From Toxonevra muliebris (Eukaryota; Arthropoda; Insecta; Diptera; Pallopteridae): 64,000 nucleotides of DNA. Position 1 is the stretch's first letter. Each line of letters begins with the position of its first letter. The notes under the pieces were generated by a model. It did not search any database, was not told where the DNA came from, and worked only from the letters and a program-made list of their open reading frames with translations. Position numbers and translations under genes: made by a program. Positions 55,606 to 64,000 of the stretch are shown here, one piece after another. Location: positions 72,482,400-72,546,399 of the forward strand of contig OY829328.1 in the NCBI GenBank assembly GCA_963691655.1, written 5' to 3'.

Positions 55606-58546
55606 CTCGAAAAAAAAATTGCATGAGGTTTTTTGAGGTTATGTCGCTATGTAATGAATCAGTTGCATTTCAAGAGGGGACTAAATATTTTGAAGTACCA
55701 TACTGGAAAACTGAATGAATCGCATAAGTGGTTTATTCGTTATGATTAAAAGCAAATAACTATAAAAAAAACTTGATTTTTGATGTTCTTCTAATTTTTC
55801 AACTATTATATCCACTACGAATTAAAAAAGGTGTTCAGTTCCGGGATTTATAACAATTTCTTGTAAACTAGTATAATTTTTAAAATAAAAAAAAAAATTT
55901 TTGAGAATCTTTAAGCTGCAGTGGAAACAGTTTATTAAACATTTCTATAAAATGTTGACTTCAATTTGTAATCCAGTAATAAAAATAACACTGGTTTTAT
56001 GTAAAACTGCACGATGAATCCGACCGAAAATGAAAAATTTTTCGAAACAAAAATTAAAATAGAGTTGTAGTTTTCGAGATAATGCCAAATTTTTATTAAA
56101 ATTAATAGGCTTTGAATGAAAAATGTTGCCAGAAGAATGTCAAAAAGTTCATAAAACTAGCAGATCAGACGATCTTTTCGGAACCCGCTACGGTTCCTCA
56201 TCAGTGATCTTTGCAATAGTTCCCTCATTTCAACAATCCATATACTTAACTGAAAATACTGTAAAGTAAATGAGAATTACAAAGACAATTCTTTTAACTG
56301 AATAGTATTATTGAAAGGAACTATCACTACCGTTCTATATACCTTTTAGCATTATTCTTTTACACTTGTATTACATATTGGTTAGATTTTCTGACATCTA
56401 ATATGAACCGTGTCTGTTTTTTGTTGAAAATTTTTTGTATACTTAGAAGCAAGCCTTCTTCCTCTTCTTTAATATTTTTGATTTGGAAAAATTTGTTGCT
56501 AATTTCTTCCAAATTTGGCAGTTTACATTTCTAATTAATTATTAAAAGTAATAGACTTTGAATGAACAATGATGCCAGTTTTGAGAAAAATGTGTTTTTA
56601 CTTGAGTTTTGAAAAAAAGAAGTGTTTTTACTTAAGGAGGAGGCCAATTTATGTCAAAGAAAATAGGCTTCTGAACAGAGATGTATCAGAGGTTGAATGA
56701 AAATTCGATTGTCTTTCATTCGATAAAAAATTTCTTTAAAATCATTTGACAAGAACAGGAGATCTTAGCAAATGAGCTAAAATTTTTTTTCAGAATTAAA
56801 AATATGGAAATTTTGCAATATCTCGAGAACTTTTTTACCTTAATTGTTTTAAAATTCGTTTTCGAGTTCAGCAAGCAGTTTTACAAAAAAAAAAAAATAC
56901 TGTCAAACGTCATAGATCTCACAATTTTTTTATATTTATAAACTATTTTTTTTTATATTTATAAATAATAAAACAAAATTATAAATATTAATTGTGTGCA
57001 TGACTGACAACTTTTAGTCCATATCATTATTATTTTTTTGCACACGAGTGTATCTATACTTGCATATATGCATTTCTACCGCTTGTAATTAAGAAATTTT
57101 TGGGAAATCCAAACATTTGTTATGTTTATGTCTGAGTACAAATGCGATTAGAAGAGAAGATGAGAAAAACGAAATTGTGAAAATGTGTTACCTCCTCAAA
57201 GGAATTTGTATAGGAAAAAAATTAAAAAAAAAAAGAAACAATGAAGGACATTTGACATTAATTGTTTTATAATTGTTTTTGCTAGTTGACTTGTTTTTAT
57301 TTTTGTTACTTCTTGTGGAGAAGAAGAAGATGAGACAACTTCATGGAACCAATACCTTATAAATTTAATAACAATTTACAGGCAATGCTTTAGCTACGAA
57401 GATGCTGAATTTTTTGCCACAGCTACTCAAAGTCTAAAAAATATTTACAAAAAATAATATTATTTATTAAAACTTCACACAATTTCATGTGTTATATTAA
57501 GAAATTCGCAGCAAATTTTTCCTCATATTTTATTTTTCAAGTTTTTCGTAGTATTTAGATATTTCAGATATATTGACTTACTCGACTTTGAGTAAATATA
57601 GCAATCAGCGATGAAATTTTTCAGTCTTATTGATAGTATTATTCAGATTCTTTTTTAAAAAAAATCACATTTCCTTCCTGCTCCCTCTCTCCATCATTAT
57701 CTCCATTTACTTACTTTTCGTAAACCTGCCGCTTCTAATGCACCATTTGGCGATGGAAAAAATCCTAATAATAATTTTAAAAATTTCGCATTTTATTAAC
57801 TTTTAAGTAAGCTCAATGAGTTTCCATGTTAAAAATGATTTGGCTAAATTTTCAAACCATTATCTGCAATTTTTAATGAGTAATGGCGAATTTTGTAAAT
57901 TTCGTTTCTCGCGTTTTTTTAGCCTATCTAGTAATAGGAAAAATTACTTACACTTAGCGGTAAAGATACTTATTGATAATTTGCTAACTGATAAGTGATA
58001 AATAGTTGGTGCAATAGGGCCCTGGTCTCATCATAATTTAATTCCTAGCTTTAAGTTCTGTACTATTTAAATCTATAAAATATTCAAAAGAGGTTTTTGT
58101 GAATTTTTCCCTTTTCATTAAAATACTTTAAAATAAATTCTATGTTTTGTTCAACTAAAATTGACACTAAAAGCTAGAAAAAGGTAAAATTCCAATGAAA
58201 AACTTTCAAATTCTAACTAAGTATATTTCCAACATTAGATGACTAAACATTTTCGATATAAACAATATCTAGCACTTGCCCAACATGTTGCACGTGGCTG
58301 TTTCTTTACGCATGTGATAATTGTTTGTATCTTATTTACCATGAAATTGTAGAAAAAAAAACTGTGACATCCAAAAAAAAAAAGCAAACGAAATGAGGAT
58401 TCGATCGTAAAAGTGCTGTGACAAACGCCCAGTGTGATACCTACGGATGTGGTAATTTTGGGAGTATGCTTGACGAGCCCCATGAAATTGTTATTGCACC
58501 GAACACAAAGAGAGAGTCTTTACTCACTCTCACACCGAAGACTATA
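55606..58546. other. No gene; dispersed repeat copies at 56.09-56.34 and 56.50-56.58 kb
   Basis: At 56090-56340 the sequence repeats the interior of the element at 1183-1852 (AATAGGCTTTGAATGA, GAAGAATGTCAAAAAGTTCA and TAGTTCCCTCATTTCAACAA). A shorter third copy is at about 56500-56580. The rest is AT-rich with no domain-bearing frame. Confidence 0.65.
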
Positions 58547-58859
58547 TGACAGGCTGAGAGGAAAAGCGGGCTAAAATTTATATAAGAGCAAAAGTGAAAT
58601 AATTTTGAGTGTCATTGCTAGAATGTTATAAGTAATACGGTTTAGAGTGAAAACGAAACGCCTTAAAAGTAAGAGCAAAAATGGTATAACAATTCTTTCG
58701 GAGCAAGAAGAGCATAGTTTTTTATTCCGTTTTCGCTCTGAACATATTTCGTTTCACTTTTGCTCTGAACATATTTCGTTTTGCTTTTGCTCTTAAGTAA
58801 AATTATTCCAATTTTTTTCTGAAGTTAGAAGTTATACCAGTTTTCCTCTCAGCCTCTCA
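58547..58859. mobile_element. 313-bp fold-back MITE, copy 1
   Basis: Ends TGACAGGCTGAGAGGAAAA and, in reverse, TGAGAGGCTGAGAGGAAAA. The two halves pair through AGAGCAAAAGTGAAA, CGAAACGCC and AGAGCAAAA against TTTTGCTCTGAAC repeats. No frame. It is followed after 41 bases by a second copy. Confidence 0.75.
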
Positions 58860-58900
58860 AATGAGGACGATTCGGTTTTATATCATTTTCGAATGATAAA

Positions 58901-59212
58901 TGACAGGTTGAGAGGAAAAGCGGGCTAAAATTAAATAAGAGCCAAAGTGAAAGAATTTTGAGTGTCAGTGCAAGAATGGCATAAGTTATACGGTTTAGAG
59001 TGAAAATGATTCGCCTTAAAAGTAAGAACAAAAATGGAATAACAATTCTTTCAGAGCAAGAACAGCATAGTTTTTTATTCCGTTTTCGCTCTGAACATAT
59101 TTCGTTTCACTTTTGTTCTGAACATATTTCGTTTTGCTTTTGCTCTTAAGTAAAATTATTCCACTTTTTTCTGAACGTAGAAGTTATACCACTTTTCTTC
59201 TCAGCGTCTCAT
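58901..59212. mobile_element. 313-bp fold-back MITE, copy 2
   Basis: Begins TGACAGGTTGAGAGGAAAA and is about 90 percent identical by eye to the copy at 58547-58859, in the same orientation. The pair could come from two insertions or from one tandem duplication; the 41-bp link ATGAGGACGATTCGG... contains a TATCATTTTCGAATGATA palindrome. Confidence 0.75.
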
Positions 59213-59231
59213 ATGTTAGGTGTATTGCAAG

Positions 59232-59510
59232 CAGAGCTAGGTAAATTCAATTACAATACAATCACAGTTCTAGGAAATTTGTAATTGGTACTTTTTGTTT
59301 TCAATTCCTTAGTAATGGAATTGAAAAAAGTTTCTATGCCATTACTAGGAATCAGAGGAGCGAATCAGAAAAAAATCAGTATAAATTGCGGGGAGCGAAT
59401 CAAGAAAAAAATCAGTATGAATTACGGGGACCGAATCAGAAAAAACTCGGTATGAATTGTTTTTCGAGGAATCATTCCAACTAAATTGGAATTGATTGCA
59501 AGGTGAATTT
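59232..59510. mobile_element. GGAATTG-palindrome element, partial copy
   Basis: Starts CAGAGCTAGGTAAATTCAAT and contains TTCAATTCCTTAGTAATGGA, as in the element at 22.22 kb. From about 59345 a short unit, GGGGAGCGAATCAGAAAAAA-TCAGTATGAATT, is repeated three times in tandem (about 45 bases each). Confidence 0.6.
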
Positions 59511-59856
59511 ATACAAGGTGAAGTCACCACCAACATTCACTGCATGCCGCTGTTATGGCCGCAACAACAAAGATGCATTGTTTTTGCCAAGGTGAAATTG
59601 TTGTAATCTTCCTATCAGCTTATAAATAATTTCACCATGGCCACGCACTGCCAATATATTGACCATAGGACATAAAAACTGCATTTCGTTATATTGCACG
59701 TAAAGAAGGTGTAGTTTGAAGATCAAGTAAACAATTAAAAAAAAGTAAGTAGGTATAAATAATAACAAATTCTTTTACAACTAAATCCGATTTTCTAAAT
59801 GTTTATTTTTCACAGAAACATTAAATGTTCTTGATGTTGTTTCGTTTCATATGTTT
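59511..59856. other. Intergenic, nothing recognised
   Basis: AT-rich; frames of 63-71 codons without domain. Confidence 0.4.
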
Positions 59857-60222
59857 TTATGATCAATCACTTTCTTTGAAAAAGAAGAAAATTTCTGATT
59901 TTGCGAATTTTGACAACCGTCACTACAGGATATGCATTTGCACCTTCATGTTCATTAAGATTTGGATTAGGATGAAAGAAATAAAGAAAAGATGGAAAAA
60001 TTCACTTCTGTGCTGTTAAGGTATTCACTTCAGAAAGCCTTACCCATATGTGAGTGCACAGCCTTAACAGCACAGAAGTGAATTTTTCCATCTTTTCTTT
60101 ATTTCTTTCATCCTAATCCAAATCTTAATGAGCATGAAGGTACAAATGCATATCCTGTAGTGACGGTTGCCAAAATTCGCAAAATCTGAAATTTTCTTCT
60201 TTTTCAAAGAAAGTGATCATAA
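59857..60222. repeat. Long inverted repeat, about 160-bp arms
   Basis: The arms 59857-60021 and 60062-60222 pair almost completely: a 4-base indel near the outer end and a handful of substitutions. The spacer of about 40 bases contains ACTCAC-type ends. A third, diverged copy of the right-hand arm lies at about 63810-64000, so this is a dispersed family and the snap-back form is one arrangement of it. Confidence 0.92.
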
Positions 60223-61894
60223 CAAGGGTCGGCGTTATTTAACGAAAAATTTGCTGAAACAAAGTTCTAATGGAGAAAAATATGTCACATCAATTTTAAT
60301 TCAAAATATTAATTTGTTATAAATAATTAAACTTTTCAGCAGAGATTTGTTTCAAATTTATTTTTTCGGCAACGGATTGCTTAAAGATAATAATTTTTTT
60401 TCTGTGAGTTAGTGGCAGATCATACTTCAATGATAATTTTTTCTTTTTTTGTTTTAAAAATATTAAATATATTATTTAAAAAATATAATTTTTATAAACA
60501 AATTAAAAATGGAAGAACTTCTGCGCCTCTATAAATATTTTTAATAGTTAAATATTTTGTGGCATTCTTCTGGCATTCCATTTTTGAAAAAAAAAGCTTG
60601 TTAGATTAAAGTTGTTAATTTACAACAATTATTTATGTTCAAGCACGGGCTGTAGTGCGCTACGAGCATGAAGGCAAACTACATAATGCTACAGGAATAA
60701 ATTGTTTGGTTTTTTATTATACATTTTTGATATCAGCATTACATTTTAGGAATGATATTATTAATCATCTTTCAAATGATTTACATATTTTTGCGTTAAA
60801 AAAATTCCATTAATATTGTTAGCTTTTATTTAAAATATATCAGTTGTTAAGTAATACAAAAAAGTTTATTATTATTATTTCCACTGGAGCTTCGCAAAAT
60901 GGTTCAAGTAACCGATTCATATCTTTTATTTTTAAAAATCAGTCAAGCGACTCAAACTTTTCAATTAACTTTCAAGTTTGCCTTACACAAATCAATTTTG
61001 CTAGAACGGCACATGTAGTGCACGATAAGCTCACTTCATTTTTTATCTCATTTAACACTAACTTTTACTACATTTTTATAAAAGGACTGTTCAGAAACGC
61101 ATGTCAAACGACTTCAGGTCATTCAAAATAAGAATTTATCAAAAATGTTTTCCACAACTGAATTCAATCGCTTTCCGAACAAAAAATTATTAGTGATATG
61201 AGACAGATATGACACTATCAATCAATGAGAGATGCAGGATCATAATCTTTATCTACTTATCATTAACCCTGGAAGTACATGCTTATTTTTTATACGTAAA
61301 GGACATGCTTCGTCGAAACGACGACGCACATTTAAAAAAATCATACTTGTTATCATAATGTTTATTCAATTGAACTTCTGCACACAGCAACAGCTTGCCC
61401 ACGACTGGCGCTTTATGAAAAAGTTGCACAAAACAAACAAAATTTAGAAAGAAAAACTGTAAAACTTCTTTCCACTGCTCAACGATTGATTTCGAAGATA
61501 GTTAGTTGAATTCGCAGAAATTGTTAGGGTTAATGTGTATACCCAATGAATCGCTCTTCCTAGCGATCTTGTTGCGCCAGCCGATTGGTCTTGTTCATTT
61601 CCAATAGCTTCGGGAATACTATCTTTTTGGCACAGCAGTCCATGGCATGGAGGGCCTAGACCGAGCATTTCGCATCGCGAATGGAAGGGGCCTACAGTTT
61701 TATGCTGAATCCGAGAGTAGGGTTCCCAACTCTTTAAGAAGATTTTACTCAAAAACTCGTACATATATTAATATAAATTAATTTGTTATCATCGAAAAAT
61801 TATCGGATAGGGATAATTTAAAAATATTGGAGCCATTAGTGAAAGTAGTTTAATTTCTTAAATTCAAGTAAAATCAAAACCGGCATATTACATT
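60223..61894. other. Intergenic; one dispersed repeat fragment at about 61.54-61.76 kb
   Basis: No gene. The minus-strand frame at 61764-61444 (106 codons) contains HKTVGPFHSRCEM; the related plus-strand string HKTVGPFHS is found near 19.89 kb, and AATCGGCTGGCGC recurs near 63.37 kb. It is therefore a repeat fragment, not a host gene. Confidence 0.5.
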
Positions 61895-62572
61895 TTAAGG
61901 ACGGGACGGCCCCAATTTCAAAGCTTATTTAAGTGGCTCCGTTAACTATAAAAGCGATCTAAACAAAATTTGAGCCATTTTATGAACTTTCGAAATCTGC
62001 AGTCAAAATAATATGACTTAGAAAAAAAATGTATAGAACAAAAACTTCTTAAAATAAATTTCAGAATTTTTGAAAAAGTTTTGATAATTTTTAAAATTTC
62101 ATAATTTTTAAAAATTAAAAGAGTCGTTCGAAAATTCTAAAAAAATAACAACGTATTCTTTGATGAATTTTAAGAAGTTTTTGTTCTATACATTTTTTTT
62201 CTAAAGTCCACCCGTTTTATATAAAAATGCCTGAAAGTTTTGGAGCGACTTTTCTCGTTCAAGCCGCCATTTAGCATATTTGCACGCTAAATTTTGAAAC
62301 ACCAAGTGACACATTTTGAAGTTGAGGATGATGGACGTCGGAGTTTAATCAAATAGAGGTATTTCTTGATGATTTCATTCCGAAAATAACTTAAGAAAAA
62401 CAAAAGTGAGCATAACTTTTTGAATTTTAATTTTTTTTTATTTTCACTGAAGATTACGAAAGTTCATAAAATTTTGCATAAGTTCATAAAATTTTGAAAT
62501 TTTTTAAGCTCGTTTTCATAGCTAACGGAGCCACTTAAATAAGCTTTGAAACTGCGGCCGTCCCGTCCTTAA
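61895..62572. mobile_element. TTAA-flanked TIR element, 0.67 kb
   Basis: The ends GGACGGGACGGCC (61899) and, in reverse, GGACGGGACGGCCGCAG (to 62568) pair for about 50 bases, including TTTCAAAGCTTATTTAAGTG and GGCTCCGTTA. TTAA is present on both sides (61895-61898 and 62569-62572), as for piggyBac-type insertions. A second, inner inverted repeat, TGTATAGAACAAAAACTTCT, makes the element fold along most of its length. No frame. PiggyBac membership is an inference from TTAA only. Confidence 0.7.
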
Positions 62573-63809
62573 TGGGTTAAAGTTAGAGTTTGTTAATATT
62601 GTAATGAATTTCAAGATATGAATAAAAGCTTACAAGATAATATAACAAAACGAGAATAAATTTAAAAAATCGGTTACAGAATTAAAAAACGGTAGAATAC
62701 GATCAAAATTCTTGGGTTGAGATTTCTTAAAAAAAAAACTGGTATAGTAGATGAATATTTCCAGTTTCGAGGCAAATTTAATTTCGCAGGCATTGTCAAA
62801 TGAAAATATGTAAAAACAACTAAAGACTTAAACACATTTGCGACGGGTAACGGGAAACCAATTGACGGATACCCGCTGTCAAAATCAAAACGTACTCAAT
62901 CATTTGAAATGGAATAGAGTTAAGGTGGGGCGGGCTTTCTGCCGACGAGTTTCTCATCGATTGAGATCTATTTATATTTTACCCGTTGGTGATGGCAAGA
63001 CAGGGTTGCATATCTGATCAGCTGATTGTCAAATTATTCAAATATTTTTGGTGTGAAATAATTGAAATGAATAAATTTTAATTTAAAAATAAAAAACAAA
63101 AATTAATTTGGATGACTTACTAATAGAAGTGCGAAAGTATAGATGTTTGTACGATTTATCCATGAAGGACTTTAGAAATGTACAAATGAAGGATACAATT
63201 TGAGGACAAATTAAGAATATTTTAAATTCAGGCTGAAAGTATTAGATACTTGTTATAGTAATTTAGGTGTACGTACTTACAAAAAAAAAATAATTTTCTT
63301 GTGAGTAAAAAAGGGCAGCTGATTATTACCACTGCCGAAGTTATTGAAAATGACCAAGACCAATCGGCTGGCGCTACAAGCTAAGTAAGTAAGGAAAAGG
63401 ATTGCAAAATCGAACTTTAAGACGGTCAAAAGGGGTTAAAAGCACAGTTCTGACTTTGACAGTAACTCTCAAGTTACTTTCGAAGTGGAGTTTTTCTTTG
63501 GAACTGGTGAAAGAGTGTTTTGATAGTCTCAAATACTTTTGAATTCAATTAACTCTCTTTTGAAGTCAATCATTGGGAAGAGGCAAGAAAGCAATTGCTA
63601 ACGTATTGGCAATTTAATTCAAGCCTTAAATAATTTGAAAAGCTTGTCGTTCATCTCGTTAATAATCGGTCCATCAGTTACAAATGGACCTCAGACTGGC
63701 TGATTATATGCATATGACATTACTTGCTCAGATATTACCAGAATAAGTTAAGTCTGTCCAATGATATAGACAGACTATGGCAGATGACGAGCCAACAATT
63801 CAAATAAAA
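62573..63809. other. Intergenic, nothing recognised
   Basis: AT-rich; no domain-bearing frame and no transposon end apart from the short AATCGGCTGGCGC repeat trace near 63366. Confidence 0.4.
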
Positions 63810-64000
63810 TGTGAGTGCACTGCCTTGACACAGCACAGAAGTGAAATTTCCAATTTTTTTCAATCTTATTGCTAACAATAAAACGATTTATTTCTTTCAT
63901 CCTAATACAAATCTTAATGAGCATGAACGTGCTAATGCATATCCTGTTGTGACGATTGCTAAAATTCGCAAAATCTGAAAATTATTTCTTTTTCAAAAGA
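63810..64000. repeat. Third copy of the 60.0-kb inverted-repeat arm
   Basis: GTGAGTGCAC, then CAGCACAGAAGTGAA, TTTCTTTCATCCTAAT, AATCTTAATGAGCATGAA and GCATATCCTG follow in the same order as in 60052-60200, with a small insertion near 63870. It continues past the window edge. Confidence 0.85.

Noticed and set aside
60844..61131. 95-codon frame
   Set aside because: No domain or context; AT-rich chance frame rich in Phe, Ile, Asn and Ser.
61444..61764. 106-codon minus-strand frame
   Set aside because: Its parts recur near 19.89 and 63.37 kb in other contexts, so it is a dispersed repeat fragment.

Overview
This is a nuclear chromosome window from an insect, most likely a higher fly (Diptera, Schizophora; a tephritid-type genome is my guess). 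The grounds are AT-rich DNA, small GT-AG introns, PAICS and K2P channel homologues, mariner relatives of the DD37E and DD37D types, several hAT-type short elements, LINE and BEL/Pao relics, and no operons or bacterial signals. Genes are sparse. Most of the sequence is mobile-element debris, fold-back elements and short-period repeats.

Layout. From 1 to 5661 is probably an intron of a K2P potassium-channel gene. It holds two blocks of a GGTCTGAATT-type repeat and a short TIR element. The last K2P exon is at 5662-6544. From 6.7 to 23 kb there is no convincing gene: a truncated DD37E mariner (7.56 kb), a repeat block (12 kb), a 141-bp tandem array (13 kb), two adjacent hAT-type elements with 8-bp target duplications (17.2-19.2 kb), a tRNA-like SINE candidate, a BEL/Pao protease relic and a GGAATTG-palindrome element (22.2 kb).

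The centre of interest is 23.4-42.2 kb: three diverged Paics-like genes (fused SAICAR synthetase and AIR carboxylase of purine synthesis). Two are on the plus strand (23583-29268 and 33590-35718) and one is on the minus strand (42015-39964). All three share the same intron positions and phases, so they arose by DNA duplication and not by retroposition. They also share a TATA-type proximal promoter. By my exon sums each is an intact frame (840, 415 and 435 residues). The AIR-carboxylase signature motifs are eroded to different degrees. The first exon has been replaced in each copy; in the first copy it has grown into a roughly 438-residue Gly/Ser/Asp-rich repeat domain made of about 12-residue units and higher-order repeats. 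This looks like a young, fast-changing gene family built on a housekeeping enzyme.

Between and inside these genes lie a DD37E mariner with both ends, a hAT-type element, an antisense LINE with an RNase H domain, and a DD37D (maT-type) element with near-perfect ends but an internally deleted transposase. From 42.9 to 45.7 kb are two LINE remnants in opposite orientation. At 47.6-48.7 kb is another repeat block that shares its end with the 12-kb block in opposite orientation.

From 49.66 to 54.89 kb, minus strand, is a six-exon gene that I reconstruct as a 543-residue protein with an RRM-like N-terminus, an F-box-like segment and leucine-rich repeats. Its 3.3-kb first intron is packed with palindromic elements. 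From 55 to 64 kb no gene is seen. This stretch holds two long perfect-stem inverted repeats (55.4 and 60.0 kb), a duplicated 313-bp TIR element (58.5-59.2 kb) and a TTAA-flanked TIR element (61.9-62.6 kb). All calls come from reading the sequence; no database search was made.
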